A stretch of 27,354 nt of DNA from JAZDEU01 sp043808545 (GTDB lineage: Bacteria; Patescibacteriota; Patescibacteriia; JAZDEU01): assembly GCA_043808545.1 (NCBI GenBank), contig JAZDEU010000048.1, positions 1 to 27,354 of the forward strand. The letters run 5' to 3'. A program made the translations under genes and the position numbers. Shown in pieces: positions 15,097 through 22,553 of this stretch; within the stretch, counting starts at the first letter, position 1, and every line of letters begins with the position of its first letter. The notes beneath the pieces are model-generated. The model was not told the DNA's origin and did not search any database. It worked only from the letters and a program-made list of their open reading frames with translations.

Positions 15097-15127
15097 CGCC
15101 AGAGTCTCTCAGCAGAGGACTCTGGCG
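15097..15127. repeat. CGCCAGAGTC hairpin
   Basis: Perfect 10-bp arms CGCCAGAGTC (15097-15106) and GACTCTGGCG (15118-15127) around the loop TCTCAGCAGAG. The 11-nt loop is identical to that of the hairpin at 26682-26712. Confidence 0.8.
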
Positions 15128-15218
15128 AAGTTCAATAGTAAAGCCTCTCTCGCGTCGGAGTCCCCATAGCAGGCTATCTAATAAATCGTTTTTATCATCT
15201 TAACTGAACGACGGCAAT

Positions 15219-15313
15219 TGTCATCCCGAGCGTAGCCTAGGGATCTGTCGCTTAAATAAGCCTTTCTTAAAAAACAGATTCCTCAACTACGCTCCGCTTC
15301 GTTCGGAATGACA
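15219..15313. repeat. TGTCATCCC-arm palindromic repeat
   Basis: The left arm TGTCATCCCGAGCGTAGCC begins at 15219 and the right arm CGTTCGGAATGACA ends at 15313. The core includes AACAGATTCCTC, shared with the copies at 23249 and 25420. It is nested in the 325-bp element. Confidence 0.8.
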
Positions 15314-15437
15314 CTTTTTAGACAGCCTGGATAGGGAGACTCCGACGGGACGGTGGAAATAGTATTATTTTGATAGAACCGAACAGCCATGGTTGCATAT
15401 CCACTCTATATGGACATCTCGTATAATCTTTTTTTAT

Positions 15438-15466
15438 TTGCCTTTATTTTATAAAAAGTGTAAAAT
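15438..15466 (+). promoter_or_regulatory. Predicted promoter of the coiled-coil gene
   Basis: TTGCCT (15438-15443), 17-bp spacer, TAAAAT (15461-15466). The start is near 15473, about 70 nt before ATG 15544. Confidence 0.4.
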
Positions 15467-15543
15467 AATAAAAAGCAGTTAGCCAGAAAAAATCTGTTTT
15501 TTATTTTTTAACTTTATAAAAAATAATTTATTACAAAAATTCT

Positions 15544-15897
15544 ATGCAAAATTTACAAACAATCTACACGCAAATAAAAGAAAAACAAAAAGAATCAAAA
15601 GAAATAAAAAAAATATACAGAGAAGCGCTCGCGAATTCTCAAGCGCATAAAGAAATAAGCGAAGAAATAAAAACATTAAAAGAAAAAAAGAAAGGATTAG
15701 AAGATGCAATAAAATTAGACTTTGAAAAAGAATTCGAGAGATTAGATATATTAAAAGCGGACATTGAATCCGATAAAATACTTCTTAACGATATCGCGTT
15801 AACGCAACTTATGAATGGAGAAACAGTAGAAATAACTGATGAATATAACACAAAATACGAACCAGTCTTTTCCGTCTCTTTCAAAAAAGCTGATTAA
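15544..15897 (+). CDS. Small coiled-coil protein of unknown function
   Basis: The 117-residue product is almost entirely predicted coiled coil (about 5-75): rich in Lys and Glu with heptad-like spacing (IYTQIKEKQKESKEIKKIY, ISEEIKTLKEKKKGLEDAI). A shorter C-terminal part may form strands (GETVEITDEYNTKYEPVFSV). There is no signal peptide or membrane segment. It stands alone on its strand between the MITE-like element and the adaptor gene. No enzymatic motif is seen, so a structural or adaptor role is only a guess. Confidence 0.75.
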   Translation: MQNLQTIYTQIKEKQKESKEIKKIYREALANSQAHKEISEEIKTLKEKKKGLEDAIKLDFEKEFERLDILKADIESDKILLNDIALTQLMNGETVEITDEYNTKYEPVFSVSFKKAD

Positions 15898-16127
15898 AAA
15901 ATTACACCTCAATTATACCGTTTTTTTCCGCGCCAATTACTCGTTTAACACCCCCCTGTCCCCCCCTCTTACGCTAAAAAGGTATAATTATAAGAAAAAA
16001 TTAAACCGCTATGATACACTATTTTATGGTATTTGGGCAACAAATAGAAGAAAGGTACATATTTATCCGTATAATTATATTATAAGGGTTATTTTACTAA
16101 AAATTAACACAAAAACTCAAAAATCTT
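15898..16127. other. Leader region of the macA-like gene, with an inverted repeat
   Basis: AATTATACC (15911-15919) and GGTATAATT (15981-15989) form a 9-bp inverted repeat around a C-rich piece (ACACCCCCCTGTCCCCCCCT). Several TATAAT-like boxes lie at 15983-16085, but I could not pair one with a good -35. No gene is supported here; an open frame crossing 15839-16261 is not credible. Confidence 0.4.
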
Positions 16128-18170
16128 ATGAAAAAATTCTTAAAACTAATCTGGCGACGCAAATTCACTTCTTTAATAATTTTAGCCGCTGTATCTTACG
16201 GGGGCTATTTTACTTATCAAAAATTAAATCCGCCGGCAGAAACCGTGAAATATGTTACTAGCGTGGCAAAACAGGGAATGTTAATTTCTTCTATTTCTGG
16301 CGCAGGGCAGATTTCAGCGGAAAATCAAATTGATATTAAACCAAAAGTATCTGGAGATATTACAAATGTCGCGGTAAAACAAGGACAGGAAGTAAAAACT
16401 GGTGATTTAATCGCGGAAATTGACTCGCAAACTGCCACAAGAACAGTGAGCGAAGCAGCATCATCTCTTGCTACGGCAAAATTAGAATTAGATGAATTAT
16501 TAAGTCCTCCAGATAAACTAACGCTTCTTCAAGCGGAAAATTCTGTTACCTCGGCAAAAGCCGCTTTAGATAAACTGCTCGCCCCAGCCGATCCTTCAGA
16601 TCTTTTGCAAGCTGAAAATTCTTTAAACGCCGCTAAAGAAGCGCTTACAAAACTGCAACTCAGCCAGCAAATAAGTTATCAGCAAGCTCGCGAATCAAAA
16701 ACAAGCGCGGAAAAAAATCTTGATGACGCGTATGAAAACGCTTACAATCAAATAGCGGATGTAGCATTAAATTTGCCTGACATAATAACAAAACTTCATA
16801 ACATTATTTACAGCAAAGAAATAGCCAATACTACTTCTTATGTTTTAAATAATCCTAATAACGATCTATTGTCAGGTTCTTTTTTATCTACAGATTATGT
16901 TGAACAAGATAAATTTAAAAAATATATACAAGACACGGAAAACGAATATACAAAAATAGACGCGGAATATAAAGAAACTTTTGATGAATACAAGAGTATG
17001 ACCCGCTATTCAAGCAAAGATGATATTGAGTCAATCTTAGAGAAAACAATAAATCTTGTTAGGGATGTTTCTGACGCTATAAAAAATCAAAGCAATATGT
17101 TAGATTTTTGGGTTAGCTACAGAACAGATCATTCTTTAACGGTTTATTCCACCGTGAGCGGATACCAAAATTCTCTAAACACATACACAACTCAAGCAAA
17201 TTCTATTCTTTCAACAACTCTTGCAAAACAAACAAGCATAGCAGATTATAAAAAATCCATATTGGATGAAAATCGCAATTTGGAAGAAATTGACCATAAT
17301 TATCCATTAGAAATAACTGCTGACCAAAGAACTATTGCGGAAAAAGAAGATGAATTAGCAAAATTAAAAGCTGGCGCGGACGCGGCTGATATAGATGCGG
17401 CAAAACGATCTTTAGAAGAGAAAAAAACATCCTTAGAAAAACTTAAAGCTGGCGCTGCTGAATTAGAAATTAGAAATAAAAAAATTGCTATTCAGCAAAA
17501 AAATTCTGCTTTAGCAGAAGCAAAACAAACTCTAGCAGAGCATAAAATAACCGCTCCTTTTGATGGAATAATCGCGGCAGTCAATGTAAAAAAGGGAGAC
17601 AGCGCGTCAAGCGGAAGCGCGATTGCGGTTTTAATGACAAAACAAAAAATCGCTGGAATTACTTTAAACGAAATTGACGCGGCACAGGTTAAAACAGGCC
17701 AAAAAGTAACATTGCAATTTGATGCCGCAAAAGGACTATCAATTACTGGCGAAGTTGCTGAGATGGATACAATAGGAACAGTGAGCCAAGCCGTTGTGAG
17801 CTATAATATTAAAATAGTTTTTAATGTTCAGGATGATAGAATTAAGCCAGGAATGAGCGTTAGCGCTTTAATTATTACAGAAGCGAAACAAGATGTTTTA
17901 CTAGTCCCGATAACAGCGGCTAAAACATATAATGGCAATAGTTATGTCGAAATTTTAGTCAATGGCGCGCCGCAAAGAAAAACAGTAATAGCAGGCATAA
18001 GCAATGATACAATGATAGAAATTGTTAGCGGGCTTAACGAAGGGGAAAAAGTTATAACTCAAACAATAAAGAGCGGCGAAACAACGGCTGCTTCAGCTCC
18101 AACAGCAGGCGGTTCATCAGGCGCAAGACCTGGCGGCGACATGGGGAATGTGTTTAGGGCGATGCGGTAA
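16128..18170 (+). CDS. MacA/HlyD-family membrane-fusion (adaptor) protein
   Basis: This is the adaptor subunit of a MacAB-like ABC exporter. An N-terminal anchor (about 14-32, SLIILAAVSYGGYFTY) is followed by the first half of the lipoyl domain (ENQIDIKPKVSGDITNVAVK, GDLIAEIDSQ), a long helical hairpin of about 380 residues, the second lipoyl half (AEHKITAPFDGIIAAVNVKKGD) and a beta-barrel (TGQKVTLQFDAAKGLSITGEV). It ends in a low-complexity tail (GGSSGARPGGDMG). At 680 residues it is nearly twice the size of E. coli MacA (about 370); the extra length is in the helical hairpin, which contains repeated units of the type LDELLSPPD/LDKLLAPAD and LAKLKAGAD/LEKLKAGAA. ATG 16128 has no SD. Cargo is unknown. 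Confidence 0.9.
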   Translation: MKKFLKLIWRRKFTSLIILAAVSYGGYFTYQKLNPPAETVKYVTSVAKQGMLISSISGAGQISAENQIDIKPKVSGDITNVAVKQGQEVKTGDLIAEIDSQTATRTVSEAASSLATAKLELDELLSPPDKLTLLQAENSVTSAKAALDKLLAPADPSDLLQAENSLNAAKEALTKLQLSQQISYQQARESKTSAEKNLDDAYENAYNQIADVALNLPDIITKLHNIIYSKEIANTTSYVLNNPNNDLLSGSFLSTDYVEQDKFKKYIQDTENEYTKIDAEYKETFDEYKSMTRYSSKDDIESILEKTINLVRDVSDAIKNQSNMLDFWVSYRTDHSLTVYSTVSGYQNSLNTYTTQANSILSTTLAKQTSIADYKKSILDENRNLEEIDHNYPLEITADQRTIAEKEDELAKLKAGADAADIDAAKRSLEEKKTSLEKLKAGAAELEIRNKKIAIQQKNSALAEAKQTLAEHKITAPFDGIIAAVNVKKGDSASSGSAIAVLMTKQKIAGITLNEIDAAQVKTGQKVTLQFDAAKGLSITGEVAEMDTIGTVSQAVVSYNIKIVFNVQDDRIKPGMSVSALIITEAKQDVLLVPITAAKTYNGNSYVEILVNGAPQRKTVIAGISNDTMIEIVSGLNEGEKVITQTIKSGETTAASAPTAGGSSGARPGGDMGNVFRAMR

Positions 18171-18230
18171 AAATGGGCTTGGGGACTAGTTGTTTAATTA
18201 ATTACTCGGGAATTTGAATATTTTATAAAA

Positions 18231-18436
18231 TCAAAACTCAAATCTCAAAAGCATGCCCTGAGCGCCTGCCGAATGGGTCAAAACTACAACTCAAATCTCA
18301 AAAACTGCCCAATTCGTAATGTTTTACGCTTCTAAAATTTTTTCCTATGTTAGATGCGTTAAATTTAAAATGCGCGGTTTGTTATATATTTTTAAGGTTT
18401 TGATTTGTGTTTTTGAGATTTGATTTTTTACTTTTG
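18231..18436. repeat. Long imperfect inverted repeat of CTCAAATCTC motifs
   Basis: TCAAAACTCAAATCTCAAAA (18231-18250) and TCAAATCTCAAAAAC (18291-18305) face GTTTTTGAGATTTGA (18409-18423; a perfect 15-bp match to the second). This accounts for most of the 304-bp gap between the adaptor and ATPase genes. It shares motifs with 299-418. In RNA it could form a large hairpin between the two genes. Confidence 0.6.
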
Positions 18437-18474
18437 ATTTTATGCGCGCACAGAGCTTAATTTACTAATCACAT

Positions 18475-19185
18475 ATGATTATCTGTGAAAATATTACAAA
18501 AACTTATGCCCCAGGCGGAACGGAAATTAAAGTTTTAAAAAATATTTCTTTTGAAATAAAAAAAGGGGAATTTGTCGCGATTATCGGACCTTCTGGTAGC
18601 GGAAAATCCACGCTTATGCACATATTAGGCGCTTTAGACAGGTCGACAACAGGAAATTATTTTTTAAACGGGAAAAATATATTAGAATTGGAAGATGCAG
18701 AATTAGCAAAAATCCGGTCTCAAAGCATCGGATTTGTTTTTCAATCTTTTAATTTGCTTTCTCGCGCGACGGTTATTCGCAATGTTATGTTGCCGTTAAT
18801 TTATGATAAAAAAACATCGCGAGAAGATCGCGTTAAAAAAGCGAAAACAGCATTAGAAGCGGCGGGACTATCATCGGATAGATGGACTCATCTTTCTAAC
18901 CAGCTTTCCGGAGGACAGATGCAAAGGGTTGCGATTGCGCGCGCGTTAGTTAATGATCCCGATTTAATTCTCGCAGACGAGCCGACTGGAAATTTGGACT
19001 CAAAAACTGGGGATATTGTTTTATCTACTTTTCAAAAATTAAATAAAGAGAAAGGACACACGATCATTTTGATTACACACGAACGGTATGTGGCAGAGCA
19101 CGCGAATAGAATTATTGAGATTAAAGACGGGGAGATTGTGTCGGATAAGGTTTGCGATGGGGGAGTGTATTTAAAGGAAAAGTAG
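18475..19185 (+). CDS. MacB/LolD-type ABC transporter ATPase
   Basis: The 236-residue ATP-binding subunit has Walker A GPSGSGKST (about 38-46), Q-loop FVFQSFNLL, signature LSGGQMQRVAIARAL, Walker B LILADEPTGNLD and H-loop ITHE. GNLD and the short spacing are typical of the MacB/LolD/FtsE-like group. It should power the FtsX-type permease encoded at 21111-22337, together with the adaptor at 16128-18170; in E. coli MacB these ATPase and permease parts are fused. ATG 18475 follows the inverted-repeat region without an SD. Confidence 0.95.
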   Translation: MIICENITKTYAPGGTEIKVLKNISFEIKKGEFVAIIGPSGSGKSTLMHILGALDRSTTGNYFLNGKNILELEDAELAKIRSQSIGFVFQSFNLLSRATVIRNVMLPLIYDKKTSREDRVKKAKTALEAAGLSSDRWTHLSNQLSGGQMQRVAIARALVNDPDLILADEPTGNLDSKTGDIVLSTFQKLNKEKGHTIILITHERYVAEHANRIIEIKDGEIVSDKVCDGGVYLKEK

Positions 19186-19214
19186 ACTATTTTACAGTAA
19201 AATGTAAAAAAGTC

Positions 19215-19242
19215 TTGACTATTTTGCATTTTAGTATATAAT
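19215..19242 (+). promoter_or_regulatory. Promoter of the AAA/DUF4143 gene, predicted leaderless
   Basis: TTGACT (19215-19220), 16-bp spacer, TATAAT (19237-19242); start near 19249, 3 nt before ATG 19252. GACTATTTT occurs twice (about 19187 and 19217), and ATTTTAC-A-GTAAAAT is a palindrome just upstream; together they look like an operator for autoregulation. That reading is an inference. Confidence 0.6.
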
Positions 19243-19251
19243 AGTTCATAT

Positions 19252-20373
19252 ATGCAAAGAAAACAAACAGAACAAATAATTAAAGATTTAGAGAAAAAAA
19301 TTGTTTTTATTGTCGGACCAAGACAGGTGGGAAAAACTTGGTTATCAAAAGAGATCGGCAAAAAATATGAAAAAACAGTCTATCTTAGTTATGATCGTTT
19401 TGAGGATAGGGAGATTATCGTCAAAGAACAATGGTTGAAAGAGACCGAGTTATTGATATTTGACGAACTGCGCAAAATGGATAATTGGAAAAATTATCTC
19501 AAGGGAGTGTATGATACAAAAGAAAAAAATTTGAAAATTTTAGTAACGGGCAGCGCTCGGATGGAAACATTCAGACAAACAGGCGATTCTTTGGCGGGCA
19601 GATTTTATATACACAGGCTATTGCCGTTTTCACTTAGCGAATTAGAGAAAAGCGAATTTGCCGACATTGATCGCCTGATGGAAAGAGGCGGTTTTCCAGA
19701 GCCGTTTTTGGCTGATGATGAGATAACAGCAAACAGATGGAGAAAGCAATATATTGATGGATTGATAAGAACAGATATATTGGATTTTGAGCAAATACAT
19801 GATTTGCGCGCCATGCAAACTGTGTTTGAATTATTAAGGAGAGGAGTCGGTTCGCAGGTTTCTTTTAATTCTATTGCTCGCGATGTTGAAATTTCACCGA
19901 CTACCGTAAAAAAATATATAGAAATTCTTGAGGCTCTTTTTATAGTTTTCCGAGTAGTTCCGTATTCAAAAAATATCGCCCGTTCAATCATAAAAGAACC
20001 GAAAATTTATTTTTACGACAATGGTCTTGTTGAGGGAGACGCGGGGCAGAAGTTTGAAAATTTTGCCGCCGTTTCTTTGTTAAAGCATATATTGGCGAAA
20101 AATGATTATTTAGGACAAAGCAACGAGTTAAAATATTTGAGAACGAAAAACGGGCAAGAGGTTGATTTTGCTCTGACAAATTCAAAAAATGAAATTGATG
20201 TAATTCTTGAAGTAAAAAATTCTGACAACGAGTTAAGCAAAAATTTAAAATATTTTTCAGATAAATATGATCTGAACGGGATTCAGCTTGTTAAAAACTT
20301 AAAAAGAGAAGGGGAGATTGGGAAAATTAAAATATTATCTGCGGAGGGTTATTTGTGGGGGTTGTTTATGTAG
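19252..20373 (+). CDS. AAA ATPase with DUF4143 domain
   Basis: The 373-residue protein has an N-terminal AAA_14-type ATPase: Walker A GPRQVGKTW (22-30), Walker B LLIFDEL (about 67-73), sensor-like ILVTGSARM. A winged-helix-like segment follows (ISPTTVKKYIEILEALFIVFRV), and a DUF4143-type C-terminal part carries a PD-(D/E)XK-like pattern: GQEVDFAL ... DVILEVKNS (about 304-330). Such proteins are frequent and often mobile in bacteria and archaea; their role is unknown. It has its own promoter and lies, with the Nudix gene, between the ATPase and permease of the exporter, so it looks like an inserted cassette. Confidence 0.88.
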   Translation: MQRKQTEQIIKDLEKKIVFIVGPRQVGKTWLSKEIGKKYEKTVYLSYDRFEDREIIVKEQWLKETELLIFDELRKMDNWKNYLKGVYDTKEKNLKILVTGSARMETFRQTGDSLAGRFYIHRLLPFSLSELEKSEFADIDRLMERGGFPEPFLADDEITANRWRKQYIDGLIRTDILDFEQIHDLRAMQTVFELLRRGVGSQVSFNSIARDVEISPTTVKKYIEILEALFIVFRVVPYSKNIARSIIKEPKIYFYDNGLVEGDAGQKFENFAAVSLLKHILAKNDYLGQSNELKYLRTKNGQEVDFALTNSKNEIDVILEVKNSDNELSKNLKYFSDKYDLNGIQLVKNLKREGEIGKIKILSAEGYLWGLFM

Positions 20374-20412
20374 GGGAGATTATAATGATGTTAAATTTTC
20401 GCTTCGCTTTAT

Positions 20413-20916
20413 ATGGAATTATTAAAAGAAATAAAAGACAAAGATTGTCCCAAAGATGAAACAACTTTGAAAATTAGAGAAGCTTCAAGGGCAGTGCTTT
20501 TTGATGAGAATAGATTAATTCCTATATTGTTTGTTTCAAAATATAACTATCACAAACTTCCTGGCGGCGGAATCGATGATGGTGAAGATAAAATGAAAAC
20601 GTTATATAGAGAAGTTTTAGAAGAAGTCGGAAGCGGAATTGAAATAACTGGTGAAGTTGGAAAAATTATTGAATTTCGTTCAAAATGGAATTTTAAACAA
20701 ACATCATATTGTTATATTGGCAAGATTATTTCCAAAGGAAATCCTGATTTTACCGAAAAAGAATTAAGCCAAGAATTTAAACTTGTTTGGTTGCCTTTAG
20801 ATGAAGCGATTCTCAAAGTTGAAAATGATAAACCAACGAATTATGAGGGTTCTTTTATACAAAGGCGGGACATTGTATTTTTAAAAAAAGTTGATGAGAT
20901 GAAACGGTTAAATTAG
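20413..20916 (+). CDS. Nudix hydrolase
   Basis: The Nudix box GX5EX7REXXEEXG is fully matched between G52 and G73 (GGGIDDGEDKMKTLYREVLE, then EVG). The protein has 167 residues, normal for a single-domain Nudix enzyme hydrolysing a nucleoside-diphosphate-linked substrate; the substrate cannot be told from the sequence. ATG 20413 is 39 bp after the AAA/DUF4143 stop, so the two may be co-transcribed. A strong hairpin follows at 20944-20975. Confidence 0.92.
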   Translation: MELLKEIKDKDCPKDETTLKIREASRAVLFDENRLIPILFVSKYNYHKLPGGGIDDGEDKMKTLYREVLEEVGSGIEITGEVGKIIEFRSKWNFKQTSYCYIGKIISKGNPDFTEKELSQEFKLVWLPLDEAILKVENDKPTNYEGSFIQRRDIVFLKKVDEMKRLN

Positions 20917-20943
20917 CAATTCGCATTCGCTGGTTCTACAAAA

Positions 20944-20975
20944 GGCGCCGGACACCCAAGGGGGTGTCCAGCGCC
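20944..20975. repeat. Strong GC hairpin after the Nudix gene
   Basis: GGCGC-C-GGACACCC pairs with GGGTGTCC-A-GCGCC around a short loop. It is stable, but no T tract follows, so it is listed as a hairpin and not as an intrinsic terminator. It may slow transcription or protect mRNA ends. Confidence 0.65.
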
Positions 20976-20983
20976 AAAAGCGC

Positions 20984-21097
20984 TGTCATTCCAAAAAATT
21001 TTTTCTATCGCATTAACCAAGTCCTGTTAATATTTTAGTTTGAATGGAATAAAAAATATCGCAGAAATTTCATGAGAAAAAATTTTTTGGAATGACA
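20984..21097. mobile_element. 114-bp miniature inverted-repeat element
   Basis: Perfect 23-bp ends: the left begins TGTCATTCCAAAAAATTTTT (20984-21006) and the right is its exact complement (21075-21097). The outer TGTCATTCC is shared with the family at 23249 and 15219. No coding capacity and no clear target duplication. It ends 13 bp before the permease start codon, so it must form its leader. Confidence 0.75.
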
Positions 21098-21110
21098 TAA
21101 TCCAAACCAT

Positions 21111-22337
21111 ATGCAACTAACCGACTTAATACAAGAAACTTATGCTGCGCTTTCAGCGAATAAATCAAGATCAGCTTTGACTATTTTAGGTATTGTTATT
21201 GGAATTGGCTCTGTTATTACAATGGTTTCAATCGGACAAGGCGCGGCTAAACAAATTCAAGATAATATAGAATCATTAGGTTCTAATCTTCTTATTGTTA
21301 TGCCAGGCTCTCAAAGAAATGTAGGCACAGTTGTAAGAGGCGGTTCTGGTTCGGCAACAACATTAGTTCTTGATGACGCTAACGCAATACAAAAACAAAT
21401 AAAAAATGTTAAAAATGTTTCGCCAACTGTTTCTTCAAGAAAACAAACTAAAACAACATCTGGAACAAACACAAATACAAGTATTTACGGCGTTGAGCCA
21501 TCTTATGCGGAAATAAAAAGCCTTGACATGGAATTAGGGAGTTTCTTAAACGCAACTCATACTGAAAGAATTTCAAAAGCGACAGTATTAGGTCCCGCGA
21601 CGAGAGATGAGCTTTTTGGCGAAGGAGCGAATCCAACGGGGCAAAAAATAAGAATTGAAAATTTAGAATTTTCTATCATAGGCGTGACTAAAAGTAAAGG
21701 CGGAAGCGGGATGATGAATTTAGACGATTTAATTTATATTCCGATTTCCACAGCGCAAAGATACATAACTGGAAGCTCCGCTGTAAGCAATATCAATGTT
21801 CAAGTTACAGATGAAAATTCAATGGCTTCCGCGCAAGAACAAATCACAGAACTCCTTCTTCAACGGCATAAAATAGCGCTCGCGGAAAATGCAGATTTTA
21901 CGGTAGTGAGCCAAGCGGATATAATGAACACAATGACTTCAGTCACTGACACGCTCACATTGCTTTTGGGAGCGATTGCCGGAATTTCTCTTTTAGTCGG
22001 TGGTATAGGAATTATGAATATGATGCTTACAACTGTAACAGAAAGAACTCGCGAGATAGGTCTTAGAAAATCTTTAGGCGCGACGAGAAATGATATTAGT
22101 TCGCAGTTTTTAGCGGAATCTGCCGCATTGACATTTTTAGGTGGCATATTAGGGGTTGCGGTCGGATGGCTCGCGTCGCTCGCTGTTACAAAATTCAGCG
22201 GAACGACAACTTCAGTTACGACTTCATCTATTCTTCTTGCTTGCGGAGTTTCTGCCGGAATTGGAATAGTCTTCGGCTATTATCCCGCTCTTCGCGCGGC
22301 AAAATTAGATCCTATTGAAGCGCTAAGATATGAATAG
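21111..22337 (+). CDS. MacB-type ABC transporter permease (FtsX domain)
   Basis: The 408-residue permease has the standard layout: an N-terminal segment (SRSALTILGIVIGIGSVITM), an extracytoplasmic MacB_PCD domain (about 45-270), then three membrane helices in the FtsX region (LLLGAIAGISLLVGGIGIM, a second after FLAESAALTFLGGILGVAVG, and the last at LLACGVSAGIGIVFGYYPAL). The coupling motif TERTREIGLRKSLGATR is present, as is the end ALRAAKLDPIEALRYE typical of MacB. It is expected to work with the ATPase at 18475 and the adaptor at 16128, but two other genes and a MITE separate it from them. ATG 21111 lacks an SD. Confidence 0.95.
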   Translation: MQLTDLIQETYAALSANKSRSALTILGIVIGIGSVITMVSIGQGAAKQIQDNIESLGSNLLIVMPGSQRNVGTVVRGGSGSATTLVLDDANAIQKQIKNVKNVSPTVSSRKQTKTTSGTNTNTSIYGVEPSYAEIKSLDMELGSFLNATHTERISKATVLGPATRDELFGEGANPTGQKIRIENLEFSIIGVTKSKGGSGMMNLDDLIYIPISTAQRYITGSSAVSNINVQVTDENSMASAQEQITELLLQRHKIALAENADFTVVSQADIMNTMTSVTDTLTLLLGAIAGISLLVGGIGIMNMMLTTVTERTREIGLRKSLGATRNDISSQFLAESAALTFLGGILGVAVGWLASLAVTKFSGTTTSVTTSSILLACGVSAGIGIVFGYYPALRAAKLDPIEALRYE

Positions 22338-22401
22338 AGTTATAAAGTTTGTAAAGTTATAAAGGGGGGGCAAAAGAATGAACTTAAATTCAAAAAAATG
22401 A

Positions 22402-22447
22402 ATTTAAAAAAAAGAAGCCGCAATGTCACGAATGATCATTGCGGCTT
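22402..22447 (-). terminator. Intrinsic terminator read on the minus strand
   Basis: AAGCCGCAATG (22415-22425) pairs perfectly (11 bp) with CATTGCGGCTT (22437-22447). The T-rich tail is on the minus strand (CTTTTTTTTAAATT, 22401-22414). On the plus strand the hairpin is followed by AAATTAC, so it is mainly a minus-strand terminator. It directly follows the Cys-rich minus-strand remnant. Confidence 0.75.
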
Positions 22448-22457
22448 AAATTACTAT

Positions 22458-22553
22458 TTATCTATCCCAATGTTCTCCGCACAACTCACAGTAATTATAG
22501 CACTCACAATCAATAGTGTATTTGGCTTGTTTGCGGTTGGGGCAGTCGCCGGT
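22458..22553 (-). pseudogene. 3' remnant of a small Cys-rich (zinc-ribbon-like) gene
   Basis: The minus-strand frame ends in CECYNYCELCGEHWDR and a stop (22458-22460), followed directly by a matching terminator. Five cysteines and a histidine in about 20 residues suggest metal binding. The frame has no ATG, GTG or usable TTG before it meets a stop at 22554-22556. Its upstream half overlaps the plus-strand regulator remnant, so only about 22458-22512 is likely true gene sequence. I read it as the surviving 3' end of a deleted gene. Confidence 0.45.

Larger units (their letters stand above)
15065..15389. mobile_element. 325-bp miniature inverted-repeat element (MITE-like), nested
   Basis: Perfect 16-bp ends TGGCTGTTCGGTTCTA (15065-15080) and TAGAACCGAACAGCCA (15374-15389). 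The flanks carry a 14-bp direct repeat, TGGTTGCATATCCA, at 15051-15064 and 15390-15403, which fits a target-site duplication. No coding frame lies inside. Nested within are a CGCCAGAGTC/GACTCTGGCG hairpin (15097-15127), inner arms CGTCGGAGTC (15153-15162) and GACTCCGACG (15338-15347), and a copy of the TGTCATCCC-arm family (15219-15313). So it looks like an element inside an element. No transposase is present. Confidence 0.8.

Noticed and set aside
15839..16261. 140-codon frame crossing the gap before the macA-like gene
   Set aside because: It overlaps the ends of two better-supported genes out of frame and its composition is not protein-like.
20944..20975. Hairpin after the Nudix gene as a terminator
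   Set aside because: No T tract follows; it was kept only as a hairpin.
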